Of a stretch of 64,000 nucleotides of DNA, positions 16,963-26,060 are shown piece after piece. The translations under genes were made by a program, and so were the position numbers. The stretch comes from an uncultured Ruminococcus sp. (GTDB lineage Bacteria > Bacillota > Clostridia > Oscillospirales > Ruminococcaceae). The notes under the pieces were generated by a model, which was not told where the DNA came from, did no database searches, and saw nothing but the letters and a program-made list of their open reading frames with translations. How positions within the stretch are numbered: position 1 is the first letter of the stretch; each line of letters starts with the position of its first letter. The stretch is taken from the NCBI RefSeq assembly GCF_934476685.1, contig NZ_CAKSNX010000007.1, positions 47,063 to 111,062 of the forward strand, in the 5' to 3' direction.

Positions 16963-17835
16963 TTGGAAAAGGATTTATTTTCATTGATCGATGAAAGGCT
17001 GCCGTCCTTATCAAAGGGACATAAGCTGATCGCAAATTATATTCTGTCGCATTATGACAAAGCGGCTTTTATGACGGCTCAGAAACTTGGAAAAACTGTC
17101 GGGGTAAGCGAATCCACAGTAGTCAGATTTGCCTCTGAGCTTGGCTATGACGGCTATCCTGCCCTCCAGAGAGGCTTGCAGGATCTTATGAGAAACAAGC
17201 TCACAGCCGTTCAGCGTATCAAGGTGTCATCGGAGCAGATGAACAGCGATGATGTGCTTGAAACGGTGCTTAATCTCGATATCGAAAGAATACATACCAC
17301 ACTTGAAGAGATATCAAAGGACGATTTCCACAGAGCGGTGGATATGATAGTAAGCTGCGATACGATCTATATTATGGGAACAAGAAGTTCCGCCGCTATC
17401 GCATCATTCATAAATTACTATCTGAGCCTTATCTTCCCTCATGTAAAGCTTGTTCAGAGTACAACGACTTCCGAACTTTTTGAAAAGATAATGAGGATAG
17501 ATTCAAAGGACGTTATGATAGGAGTATCTTTCCCACGATATTCAAAGCAGACGCTTAAAGCACTCAAATATGCCCACAACGCAGGGGCAAAGGTAATATC
17601 CATAACGGATTCTACTTCATCTCCCCTTGCAAAATACGCAGATGCTTTGCTTCTGGCGAGAAGTGATATGGCGTCGTTCGTCGATTCGCTGGTAGCACCT
17701 TTAAGCCTTGTCAATGCTCTGCTCGTGGCGGTATCTATAAGAAATATCGGCAGAGTTACACAGACCTTTGAAAAGCTGGAGAAGATCTGGACGGATTATG
17801 ATGTTTACGCTAAAAATGAGGACGATTCGCAATGA
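16963..17835 (+). CDS. MurR/RpiR-family transcriptional regulator with SIS domain
   Basis: 290 residues starting with TTG at 16963; GGGAGAG lies at the proper distance and no better start is seen. Residues 1-75 are the RpiR helix-turn-helix domain (KLGKTVGVSESTVVRFASELGYDGYPALQ). Residues about 115-260 are a SIS sugar-phosphate isomerase-like domain (YIMGTRSSAAIASFINYYL, then GVSFPRYSKQTLKALKYA). Members bind phosphosugars such as MurNAc-6-P and control sugar metabolism. No sugar gene lies next to it, so its target is unknown. Its last four bases overlap the next gene. Confidence 0.93.
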   Translation: MEKDLFSLIDERLPSLSKGHKLIANYILSHYDKAAFMTAQKLGKTVGVSESTVVRFASELGYDGYPALQRGLQDLMRNKLTAVQRIKVSSEQMNSDDVLETVLNLDIERIHTTLEEISKDDFHRAVDMIVSCDTIYIMGTRSSAAIASFINYYLSLIFPHVKLVQSTTTSELFEKIMRIDSKDVMIGVSFPRYSKQTLKALKYAHNAGAKVISITDSTSSPLAKYADALLLARSDMASFVDSLVAPLSLVNALLVAVSIRNIGRVTQTFEKLEKIWTDYDVYAKNEDDSQ

Positions 17836-19073
17836 TATATGACGCAGTTATAATCGGCGGAGGAGCGTCGGGACTTTTTTGCGGCGCACAGCTTTCGCTT
17901 ATGGGCTGTTCAGTCGTTATTATAGAACATTCCGACAAGTGCGGAAGAAAGCTTATGATAACGGGCAAGGGCAGATGCAATGTCACAAACAACTGTGATC
18001 CGCAGACTGTAATGAAAAATATCCCTGAAAATTCAAAGTTTATGTTTTCCGCCCTCAGCAGATTTTCGCCTGAGGACACAATGAACTTTTTTGAAAGCTA
18101 CGGTGTTCCGCTTAAAACCGAAAGGGGAAACAGAGTTTTCCCTGTGAGCGACAAGGCGGCGGATATAGTTAATGCCCTGCTGAGAGCCTGCCGTGACGGC
18201 GGAGTGAAATTTGTTCATGACAACGCAGTTTCCCTTATCACAGAGGACGGACAGGCTAAAGGTGTAAAGTGCGCCGAGGGTGAATATTACGGAAAAAATA
18301 TTATAGTTGCCTGCGGCGGAAAATCATATCCGAGAACAGGTTCAACAGGCGACGGATATAAGCTGGCGAGATCGGCAGGTCATACCATAAAGACCGTCAG
18401 ACCGTCACTTTGCCCTATCGTTACATCCGAGAGGGAAGAATGTGCAGAGGCTATGGGATTGAGTCTGAAAAATTGTACACTTACCCTTAGAAAGGACGGC
18501 AGTTCAAAGCCTGTGTATAAGGAATTGGGAGAAATGCTGTTCACCCATTTCGGACTGAGCGGACCTCTGGTGCTTTCTGCTAGCGCACATCTGGGGGATC
18601 TTTCAAAGGAGAGATATTATCTTGATATCGACCTTAAACCTGCGCTTTCTGAGGAACAGCTTGATCTAAGGATACAGCGGGATTTCGCCGATCTCCCGAA
18701 CCGTGATTTCAGCAATTCACTGGGCAGACTTCTGCCTGCGGGACTTATCCCTGTTATTATAAAAAGAAGCGGCATAAAGCCTGACAAAAAAGTAAATCAG
18801 ATCACAAGGGAGGAACGCTCTAAACTTGTGAGTGTGATAAAAAAGCTTACCTATACTGTGAAGAATATGCGTCCTGTTGAGGAGGCTATCATCACAAGAG
18901 GGGGAGTTGCGGTATCTGAGATAGACCCGAAAACCATGGGTTCAAAGCTTTGCAGAAACCTGTACTTTATAGGTGAGGTCATTGACGTTGATGCCTATAC
19001 AGGCGGATTCAATCTGCAGATAGCTTTTTCCACCGCCTATGCCTGTGCGGAAACTATCGGGCAGACGTGGTGA
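17832..19073 (+). CDS. HI0933/BaiN-family FAD-dependent flavoprotein
   Basis: 413 residues with an N-terminal FAD fold (VIIGGGASGLFCG, residues 6-18), GRKLMITGKGRCNVTNN near 38, NIIVACGGKSYPRTGSTGDGY near 156 and the C-terminal GEVIDVDAYTGGFNLQIAFSTA near 380. The family is widespread, and one member (BaiN) acts in bile-acid reduction, but most have no assigned substrate. The start overlaps the RpiR gene in ATGA, so translation is coupled. I do not assign a specific reaction. Confidence 0.9.
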   Translation: MIYDAVIIGGGASGLFCGAQLSLMGCSVVIIEHSDKCGRKLMITGKGRCNVTNNCDPQTVMKNIPENSKFMFSALSRFSPEDTMNFFESYGVPLKTERGNRVFPVSDKAADIVNALLRACRDGGVKFVHDNAVSLITEDGQAKGVKCAEGEYYGKNIIVACGGKSYPRTGSTGDGYKLARSAGHTIKTVRPSLCPIVTSEREECAEAMGLSLKNCTLTLRKDGSSKPVYKELGEMLFTHFGLSGPLVLSASAHLGDLSKERYYLDIDLKPALSEEQLDLRIQRDFADLPNRDFSNSLGRLLPAGLIPVIIKRSGIKPDKKVNQITREERSKLVSVIKKLTYTVKNMRPVEEAIITRGGVAVSEIDPKTMGSKLCRNLYFIGEVIDVDAYTGGFNLQIAFSTAYACAETIGQTW

Positions 19074-19102
19074 GCTGACAGAATATATTAGGAGGAAATA
19101 TT

Positions 19103-20476
19103 ATGGGAATAAATATCGCTCTTGACGGACCTTCCGGTGCAGGCAAATCAACTATCGCCAGAAAAGCCGCAGAGAAAATGAACTATATCTATGTGGATAC
19201 AGGTGCGCTTTACCGCTCTATCGCCTGCTATGTTATCGGCAAGGGAATAGCTCCGGACAGCAGTGAGGAGATAATCCCACTGCTTGGCGAGATAGATGTA
19301 AAGCTTGAATACAAGGACGGCGCACAGCAGGTCATACTCAACGGTGAAAATGTTTCTGATAAGATAAGAACACCAGAGATATCCATGGGTGCGTCAAAGG
19401 TTTCCGCTATACCGGAGGTAAGAGAGTTCCTTTTCGGACTTCAGAAGAATATCGCCGCAGAGAATAATATCATTATGGACGGCAGAGATATCGGAACAGT
19501 TGTCCTGCCGAATGCCGATGTAAAGATATTTCTTACCGCCTCAGCAGAGGAAAGAGCAAACCGCCGTTTCAAGGAACTGCAGGAAAAGGGCGACAGCTCA
19601 ACATATGATGATGTTCTTGCTGACATAAAGCAGCGTGACTACAACGATACCCACAGAGAAACTGCTCCGCTGAAAAAGGCTGATGACGCAGTTGAGATAG
19701 ATTCGACAAATCTTACTCTTGATGAATCTATCAGCGAAGTTTGCAGAGTTATCGAGGAAAATCTTAAAAAAAAACAGACTTCTGACAACTCGGACGGCGG
19801 AGAAAAAAAGCAGAGCATAAAAACAAGGGAGATCGCCCCTGTCAGACCTATCACAAAGACCCACAGGCTCAGCCATTTCAGAATGTTCTGGTACAGCATT
19901 CTCAGAGCAATAGTTATCGGTCTGTATCATCTCTACTATAACATCACCTTTGAGGGTACAGAGAATATACCGAAGGACGGCGGAAATATTTTCGCTTCCA
20001 ACCACAGAAGCTATCAGGATCCTGTTTTTATTGCCCTGCCGACAAGAGTTCCGCTGTCATATATGGCTAAGGAAGAACTTTTTCATCAGAATTTCGCCTT
20101 CACCCTTGTGATAAAAGCCTTCGGCGCTTTTCCTGTTACAAGAGGAAAGGGAGATACCGAGGTAATAGATACATCTATCGAAAAGCTTGAAAAGGGCAGA
20201 AACCTTGCTATTTTCCCTGAGGGAACACGTTCAAAGGACGGCAAGGTCGGAAAAGGAAAAACAGGCGTTGCACTTATCGCCGCTATCGCTCAGACAAAGG
20301 TCGTTCCTGTTGGAATAAATTTTGAGGGCAGACTGAAGTTCAGAAAAAAGGTGGTAGTAAGGTTCGGCGAGCCGATAATCCCGTCTGAAATAGGCGTAAC
20401 ATCAACTAATCCTAAAGAGCTGAAGATAATCAAAAATACGATAATGGATAAGATCAAAGAGTTGGTGCATGATTAA
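19103..20476 (+). CDS. cmk-plsC: Fusion of cytidylate kinase and 1-acyl-glycerol-3-phosphate acyltransferase
   Basis: 457 residues. Residues 1-222 are (d)CMP kinase: Walker A GPSGAGKST (9-17), YVDTGALYR near 31, MDGRDIGTVVLP near 125, RANRRFKEL near 151. A charged linker of about 35 residues follows (KKKQTSDNSDGGEKKQ). Residues about 258-457 are PlsC-type acyltransferase: the HX4D motif NHRSYQD near 297 and FPEGTRSKDG near 370, with a hydrophobic segment at the junction. The two activities make CDP/dCDP and phosphatidic acid. Separate cmk and plsC genes are neighbours in many Clostridia, so this is a fusion of an old gene pair. GGAGG precedes ATG. The stop directly abuts the next gene. Confidence 0.94.
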   Translation: MGINIALDGPSGAGKSTIARKAAEKMNYIYVDTGALYRSIACYVIGKGIAPDSSEEIIPLLGEIDVKLEYKDGAQQVILNGENVSDKIRTPEISMGASKVSAIPEVREFLFGLQKNIAAENNIIMDGRDIGTVVLPNADVKIFLTASAEERANRRFKELQEKGDSSTYDDVLADIKQRDYNDTHRETAPLKKADDAVEIDSTNLTLDESISEVCRVIEENLKKKQTSDNSDGGEKKQSIKTREIAPVRPITKTHRLSHFRMFWYSILRAIVIGLYHLYYNITFEGTENIPKDGGNIFASNHRSYQDPVFIALPTRVPLSYMAKEELFHQNFAFTLVIKAFGAFPVTRGKGDTEVIDTSIEKLEKGRNLAIFPEGTRSKDGKVGKGKTGVALIAAIAQTKVVPVGINFEGRLKFRKKVVVRFGEPIIPSEIGVTSTNPKELKIIKNTIMDKIKELVHD

Positions 20477-22435
20477 ATGTTAATAAAATGTAAAATTTGT
20501 GTTGCTAAAACTGCGGGATTTTGTTTTGGTGTAGACAGAGCCGTAAAAATAGTGTATAATAATTTAGATAACCGAAATAATGTTGTAACGTTAGGTCCTA
20601 TTATCCATAACCCAAACGTGGTTGAGGATTTGAAGGCTAAAGGGGTATACCCCGTTGAGCTTGAAGATGTTAAAGAAGGACAGAAGGTTATTATACGTTC
20701 CCACGGAGTAGGGAAGGACGTTTACAAAAGGCTCGAAGAGATCGGGGCGGAGGTCATTGATGCCACCTGTCCGTTCGTGAGCCGCATACACAAAATTGCT
20801 CAGGAGAAATCCGAGCAGGGTTATACCGTTCTTATCGCAGGGGACAGCCGCCACCCGGAAGTTATGGGGATAATGGGGCATTGCCTTGGAGATAGCTATG
20901 TGTTTAATTCTTGTGATGATTTTGAAATTTTGGTGAAAAGCAAAGATTTTTCATCAAAAAAGGTTGCAATTTTGGCGCAAACGACGTATAATAAAAATAT
21001 GTGGAAAAAATGCCGTGAGCTGTTTGAAAAGTATCTGCCTGAGGCGCTGGTGTATGACACTATATGCGCCGCAACTTCGGAAAGACAGAACGAAGCTGCC
21101 GAACTTGCAAAGCAGGCTGATCTGATGATAATAGCAGGCGGGCTTCATAGCTCAAATACACATAAGCTGAAAGCGATCTGTGATGAATACTGCAAATGTC
21201 TTTTAGTGGAAAATGCCGACGGTCTGAGGAAAAGCGGTATTGACTTAACAGGGGCAAAATTTATCGGGATTTCTGCCGGGGCTTCGACGCCGGCTTATAT
21301 AATCAAGGAGGTACAACGGACCATGAGTGAAATGTTGAACAATGTTGACGAAGAATTTAATTTTGAGGAGGAGCTTGAAAAGACCCTCAAGAAAATACAT
21401 ACGGGGATGAAGGTGGAAGGCGTTGTCGAGTCTGTCGGCGATACTGAGATCACAGTAAATATCGGCACAAAGCACACAGGATATGTTCCTCTGTCAGAGC
21501 TGACTGACGATCCTTCAAAGAAGCCTGCTGACATCGTAAGCGTAGGCGATACTATCGACCTTATCGTTCTTAAGACAAGCGATAATGACGGTATCGTTAC
21601 ACTTTCAAAGAAGAAGGTAGACGCAGTTCTCGGTTTCCAGAAGATCATGGAAGCTAAGGAGAACGATGCTGTTCTTTCTGGTGTCGTTACAAACGTAGTA
21701 AAGGGCGGAGTTCTTGTTTCTGCTAATGGCGTAAAGGTATTTATCCCTGCATCACAGGCAGCTCCAAGAAGAGATTTTGATCTCAACGAGCTTGTTAAGC
21801 AGACAGTAAACTTCAAGATCCTTGAAGTAAACGAGGGCAAGCAGAGAGCTGTTGGTTCTATCAGAGCCGTAGCAAGAGAAGAGAAGGCAGCTGCACAGGC
21901 TAAGTTCTTTGAAACTGCTGAAGTAGGCGCAGAGGTTGAAGGCGTTGTTAAGTCTATCACAGATTACGGCGTATTCGTAGATCTCGGCGGAGTTGACGGC
22001 CTTGTAAGAAGAATGGACCTTTCATGGAACAGGATCAAGCACCCATCTGATGTTGTTTCAGTAGGTGACAAGGTAACAGTAAAGATCAAGGATATCGATC
22101 CTGAAACAAAGAAGGTATCCCTCACATACAAGAAGGATTCAGAGAATCCTTGGGAGATCTTCAAGGCTAACTACGAAGTTGGTCAGAAGGTAAAGGCTAC
22201 TATCGTTTCTATCACATCATTCGGTGCTTTCGCACAGATCATTGACGGAATCGACGGTCTTATCCACATTTCTCAGATCGCAAATCAGAGAGTGAACAAC
22301 GTTGCTGATATCCTTTCTGTTGGTCAGGAAGTTGAATGCCAGATCACAGAGATCGATGCTGACAAGAAGAGAATCAGTCTTTCTATGAGAGCTTTGCTTC
22401 CGGCTGATGACGCTGAAGATACTGAAGCTGAATAA
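20477..22435 (+). CDS. ispH-rpsA: Fusion of HMBPP reductase (IspH) and ribosomal protein S1-like protein
   Basis: 652 residues. Residues 1-282 are IspH, the 4Fe-4S enzyme that makes IPP and DMAPP in the last MEP-pathway step; its three cluster cysteines lie in AGFCFGVD (near 16), DATCPFV (near 99) and TICAATSERQ (near 197). Residues about 309-645 carry four S1 RNA-binding repeats, each with the G(V/A)FV-type core (for example SITDYGVFVDLGGVDGLV near 492). The fusion is known in Clostridia. The start abuts the preceding stop with no clear ribosome site. Within the gene, AAGGAGG (21305-21311) precedes an in-frame ATG (21323). Codon use also changes: GGG and AAA are common in the IspH half, AAG, GGC and ATC dominate in the S1 half. 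Confidence 0.95.
   Translation: MLIKCKICVAKTAGFCFGVDRAVKIVYNNLDNRNNVVTLGPIIHNPNVVEDLKAKGVYPVELEDVKEGQKVIIRSHGVGKDVYKRLEEIGAEVIDATCPFVSRIHKIAQEKSEQGYTVLIAGDSRHPEVMGIMGHCLGDSYVFNSCDDFEILVKSKDFSSKKVAILAQTTYNKNMWKKCRELFEKYLPEALVYDTICAATSERQNEAAELAKQADLMIIAGGLHSSNTHKLKAICDEYCKCLLVENADGLRKSGIDLTGAKFIGISAGASTPAYIIKEVQRTMSEMLNNVDEEFNFEEELEKTLKKIHTGMKVEGVVESVGDTEITVNIGTKHTGYVPLSELTDDPSKKPADIVSVGDTIDLIVLKTSDNDGIVTLSKKKVDAVLGFQKIMEAKENDAVLSGVVTNVVKGGVLVSANGVKVFIPASQAAPRRDFDLNELVKQTVNFKILEVNEGKQRAVGSIRAVAREEKAAAQAKFFETAEVGAEVEGVVKSITDYGVFVDLGGVDGLVRRMDLSWNRIKHPSDVVSVGDKVTVKIKDIDPETKKVSLTYKKDSENPWEIFKANYEVGQKVKATIVSITSFGAFAQIIDGIDGLIHISQIANQRVNNVADILSVGQEVECQITEIDADKKRISLSMRALLPADDAEDTEAE
20964..20992 (+). 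promoter_or_regulatory. Candidate intragenic promoter inside ispH
   Basis: TTGCAA (20964-20969), a 17-base spacer and TATAAT (20987-20992) lie within the IspH coding region, about 330 bases before the internal S1 start. The same hexamers and spacing occur in the pgi promoter at 36127-36155. It may be chance within coding sequence. Confidence 0.4.
21305..21325 (+). promoter_or_regulatory. Internal ribosome binding site and in-frame ATG before the S1 domains
   Basis: AAGGAGG (21305-21311) is followed by 11 bases and ATG (21323-21325), in frame with the fusion gene. Initiation here would give a free 370-residue protein holding all four S1 repeats. The ATG falls exactly at the IspH/S1 boundary. 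Confidence 0.6.
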
Positions 22436-22453
22436 TTGCAAAACTGATTATAT

Positions 22454-22486
22454 GGGGGCGATTCTGTCGTCCCCTTTAATTATTTT
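22454..22486 (+). terminator. Terminator after ispH-rpsA
   Basis: An 8-bp stem with one G-U pair (GGGGGCGA, 22454-22461, with TCGTCCCC, 22467-22474) is followed by a T-rich stretch (TTTAATTATTTT). It ends the long run of genes starting at ftsK. Confidence 0.65.
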
Positions 22487-22583
22487 CAGCATTTTTTGGC
22501 TGTCAATATAACTAATAATTCTATTTGAAATTATAAAAAATGCTTAAAATTGCAAAAAAAATCTTAGTATTTTCTAAAAATGC

Positions 22584-22612
22584 TTAACTTTTTTATTCGT
22601 ATGTGGTATAAT
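22584..22612 (+). promoter_or_regulatory. Promoter of the penicillin-binding protein gene
   Basis: TTAACT (22584-22589), a 17-base spacer and an extended -10 TGGTATAAT (hexamer 22607-22612), about 40 bases before the ATG. Confidence 0.7.
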
Positions 22613-22650
22613 ATAATTGCGTAATAATATTGATACGAAAGGTTATTTAT

Positions 22651-24864
22651 ATGGAACAGACAAGGAAAAGAACTAAAAAGAAGAAAAAAAGTACAAGTCC
22701 TGTCGGCAGAGTGTTCAGGATAATCGGTACGCTGCTGCTGTCGATCTTTCTTGTATTGATAATCACTTGTTCGATTTTCGGAACGGTTCTTACTATATAT
22801 GTGCTTAATTTTGCGGATACGACAACTACCGTCAGCCTTGAAAAGATCTCAGGAAGCAATATTACGAGATTTCTGAACGAAAATCCTAAGTATGATGAGG
22901 AAAATGACGAGGAAAAGGATAAGTATCAGCTTTACTATGCACTGAAAAATGAGCAGAAGCATTTTATATGGGTGGACTACGATGAAATGCCGCAGTCGCT
23001 TATCGACGCTTTCGTGTATACTGAGGACGAGCGTTTTTACAGTCACGACGGTGTTGACTTCAAGCGTACATTTGCCGCTTTTGTAAATGTATTTCTGCCC
23101 GGCGACAGAGTGTTCGGTGGTTCGACTATCACTCAGCAGACTATAAAACAGCTCACTGGTGAAGATGCCAGAAACGGTATCGCAGGTGTTGAACGTAAGA
23201 TAAGAGAAATTTTCCGTTCTATAAACGTTGAAAAAACATATACAAAGGAAGATATTATTCAGAGCTATCTGAACGTTGTTCCGCTGGGTACTATGCAGCA
23301 GGATATCGTTGGTGTTCAGGCAGCCGCAAACTATTATTTCGGCAAGGACGTTTCTGACCTTGACCTTGCGGAGTGTGCATCACTTGCAGGTATGACAAGT
23401 TCGCCTGCTTACAACAACCCTGTTGACGATCCTGAGGCAAATAAGATAAGACAGAAATATTGTCTTGATCATATGCTGGAAAATGGTGCTATCTCTGAGC
23501 AGGAATACAATACCGCTCTTAATGAAGAACTTAATGTAGTTGGAAATTTTGACTACTCCAGCAACACTGTATATGAGGAAGAACTTGAGGATCAGGGCCC
23601 TACTTCATACTTTATGGACGCTGCTATAAATGAGGCTATCCAGCGTATACAGGATAACTACGGAATTACTGCGGCGGACGCTCAGCAGCAGCTTTATGAC
23701 GGCGGTTTCACAGTTTACACTACCGTTGATATTGATATGCAGAAAAAGGTAGAAAAGCAGATGCAGGACGCATCAAACTTTACGACCTATTCAATGAGCG
23801 AAAAGGACGATACCCTCTGGTCAGGCTTTATAGCTATGGACTATCAGGGCAACGTCAAGGCGGTTGTCGGCGGACGTGATAAAAAGACCGATTCACGAGG
23901 ATATAACATCGCAACGGACGCTACCCGTTCCCCAGGTTCGTGTATAAAGCCTATCGCTTCATACGCTCCTGCACTGGATCAGGATCTTATAACATGGTCA
24001 ACTATCTCTAAGGACGAACCTATCGAGATAACAAATAAGGACGGCAAGAAGGAAAAATGGCCTGTAAACTACTCTGAAACAGGCGACAGTGCAAACTGGT
24101 CATACGATAACCTCTTTACATGGCAGATGCTTATGCGTTCGCTTAATACACTGCCTGCACAGCTTATCGAAAAGATGACTCCTTCATATTCTTATAACTT
24201 CCTTAAACAGAAACTGGATATCACAACTCTTGCTGACTCTGACGCAGACTACTCGCCTGTAACGGTCGGCGGTCTTACAAACGGTCTGAAGCTTGAAGAG
24301 CTTGTTGGCGCTTATATGATCTTCGGCAACGGCGGACGCAAGTATGAGGTTTCATATATCTCTAAGATCGAAGATTCCGAGGGAAATGTTATCTACGAAA
24401 AGACAGACGGATACAAGCAGGCTGTTTCGGACAGCACTTCATACATCATGAACAGAATGATGCAGTATGTTATCAATGACGAACAGGGTACCGGTAGATA
24501 TGCAAAACTTTCAAACACCGACCTTGTGGGTAAGACCGGTACTTCATCAGACTGGTATGACCTTTCATTCGTAGGCTGTACACCTGACTATGTTTCAGGT
24601 ATATGGATAGGTTACGAAAATCCGTCAACTATCCCGACAAATGAATATCAGAATATCGGCGCTATCTGGAAGAATGTTTTCGGTAGCATAGCCGAAAAGG
24701 AAGAGCATCACTCATTTGTTGATACCTTCCCTATGCCTGAATCGGTGCAGAAACTCAACTACTGTACAAAGACAGGTAAAATCGCATCAAGAAGCTGTTC
24801 AAGTACGAAGGAAGGCTACTTCAAGGTAACCGACAATATCGACTACTGTTACGGCGGACACTAA
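22651..24864 (+). CDS. Class A penicillin-binding protein (transglycosylase/transpeptidase)
   Basis: Bifunctional peptidoglycan polymerase. The ATG at 22651 has GAAAGG 8 bases upstream; a TTG at 22630 overlaps that site. 737 residues: a Lys/Arg-rich cytoplasmic tail (1-16), one membrane helix (about 22-48), a GT51 glycosyltransferase domain with EDERFYSHDGVD near 124 and GGSTITQQTIKQLTG near 155, and a transpeptidase domain with SxxK (SCIK, near 430), SxN (SLN, near 497) and KTGTSSDW (near 628). All catalytic motifs are intact. The C-terminus contains a Cys-Lys-rich segment (YCTKTGKIASRSCSS). It is monocistronic, bounded by its own promoter and a strong terminator. Confidence 0.95.
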   Translation: MEQTRKRTKKKKKSTSPVGRVFRIIGTLLLSIFLVLIITCSIFGTVLTIYVLNFADTTTTVSLEKISGSNITRFLNENPKYDEENDEEKDKYQLYYALKNEQKHFIWVDYDEMPQSLIDAFVYTEDERFYSHDGVDFKRTFAAFVNVFLPGDRVFGGSTITQQTIKQLTGEDARNGIAGVERKIREIFRSINVEKTYTKEDIIQSYLNVVPLGTMQQDIVGVQAAANYYFGKDVSDLDLAECASLAGMTSSPAYNNPVDDPEANKIRQKYCLDHMLENGAISEQEYNTALNEELNVVGNFDYSSNTVYEEELEDQGPTSYFMDAAINEAIQRIQDNYGITAADAQQQLYDGGFTVYTTVDIDMQKKVEKQMQDASNFTTYSMSEKDDTLWSGFIAMDYQGNVKAVVGGRDKKTDSRGYNIATDATRSPGSCIKPIASYAPALDQDLITWSTISKDEPIEITNKDGKKEKWPVNYSETGDSANWSYDNLFTWQMLMRSLNTLPAQLIEKMTPSYSYNFLKQKLDITTLADSDADYSPVTVGGLTNGLKLEELVGAYMIFGNGGRKYEVSYISKIEDSEGNVIYEKTDGYKQAVSDSTSYIMNRMMQYVINDEQGTGRYAKLSNTDLVGKTGTSSDWYDLSFVGCTPDYVSGIWIGYENPSTIPTNEYQNIGAIWKNVFGSIAEKEEHHSFVDTFPMPESVQKLNYCTKTGKIASRSCSSTKEGYFKVTDNIDYCYGGH

Positions 24865-24873
24865 TTCAAACAG

Positions 24874-24914
24874 ACCTACTATCGGAAGTTATCTTCCGAT
24901 ATGTAGGTTTTTTG
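24874..24914 (+). terminator. Terminator of the penicillin-binding protein gene
   Basis: A long stem (ACCTAC plus TATCGGAAG pairing with CTTCCGATA plus GTAGGT, one bulged T) with a 4-base loop is followed by six T. Confidence 0.92.
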
Positions 24915-24928
24915 TGAAAGGATAAAAT

Positions 24929-26044
24929 ATGGCATTAATCAGAATGTGCATACCCTGCCACTTCGGTCTGGAGAGCGTACTGGCATATGAAATAAAGAAA
25001 ATCGGCGGAGAAAATCTTACCACAAGGGACGGAAAAATTTCCTTTGACGGTGACTTTTCCGTACTCGCAAAAGCAAATCTGTGGGTAGCCACAGGCGAAC
25101 GTGTACTTATCGAGTTGGGCAGTTTCACTGCAAAAAGCTTTGAAGAGCTTTTCAATGGCGTGGAAAAACTGCCGCTGGAGGATTATATCGGAAAGTTCGA
25201 CGCTTTCCCTGTTAAGGGATATTCCCTTAATTCGCAGCTGCATTCTGTGCCTGACTGTCAGAAAATCATAAAGAAAGCCTGCGTAAAAAGGCTCAGCAGA
25301 GTGTACGGCATTTCATATTTCGAGGAAACAGGTGCAAAGCATCAGATACAGTTTTCAATCCAGAAGGACCTTGTTTCAATATATCTTGATACTACGGGAC
25401 AGGGACTTCATAAGCGTGGTTACAGAAGAAATTCCAATGACGCACCTATAAAGGAAACACTTGCCGCAGGTATAGTTGACCTTGCAAGAGTAAGGAGCAA
25501 CACTGTTGTGGCTGACCCTATGTGCGGTTCGGGTACTTTTCTTATAGAATCTGCCTATAAAGCACTGAATGTCGCTCCGGGTCTGAGAAGAAATTTTGCC
25601 GCTCAGAAGTGGGATCAGATACCTGAGCAGATATGGCGTGACTGCCGCAGTGAGGCAATGGATCTTATTGACAGACAGGGAACTTTTGCTGGGTATGGCT
25701 TTGACGTAGACGATATGGCTGTTCTGCTCACAAGGGACAATGCAAAGAAAGCAGGAGTAGGCTCAAAGCTTACTGTAAAACAGCAGGATATTTCAAAATT
25801 CAAGCAGATCGAAAACTCCGTTACATTCTGCAATCCGCCATACGGCGAAAGAATGTTGGAGCTGAAAGAGGCGGAGGAGCTTTATAAAAGGCTTGGCGAC
25901 AGGCTTTCTCCGTCGAGGGAAAATCCATGCTATATAATCTCACCTCACGAGGATTTTGAGATGTTCTTCGGCAAAAAGGCGGATAAAAAGCGCAAGCTGT
26001 ACAACGGCATGATAAAATGCTGCCTTTATATGTATTTCAAATAA
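24929..26044 (+). CDS. THUMP-domain rRNA guanine-N2 methyltransferase (RlmL/YpsC family)
   Basis: SAM-dependent methyltransferase acting on 23S rRNA by family membership. 371 residues: an N-terminal ferredoxin-like/THUMP region (about 1-155), then the UPF0020 methyltransferase domain with the SAM-binding DPMCGSGTFLIESA near 193 and the catalytic NPPYGERM near 299. It lacks the second methyltransferase domain of the fused Escherichia RlmKL. GAAAGGAT precedes ATG. The HAD phosphatase gene follows after 16 bases. Confidence 0.9.
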   Translation: MALIRMCIPCHFGLESVLAYEIKKIGGENLTTRDGKISFDGDFSVLAKANLWVATGERVLIELGSFTAKSFEELFNGVEKLPLEDYIGKFDAFPVKGYSLNSQLHSVPDCQKIIKKACVKRLSRVYGISYFEETGAKHQIQFSIQKDLVSIYLDTTGQGLHKRGYRRNSNDAPIKETLAAGIVDLARVRSNTVVADPMCGSGTFLIESAYKALNVAPGLRRNFAAQKWDQIPEQIWRDCRSEAMDLIDRQGTFAGYGFDVDDMAVLLTRDNAKKAGVGSKLTVKQQDISKFKQIENSVTFCNPPYGERMLELKEAEELYKRLGDRLSPSRENPCYIISPHEDFEMFFGKKADKKRKLYNGMIKCCLYMYFK

Positions 26045-26060
26045 CGTCGGAGGTTTCTGA

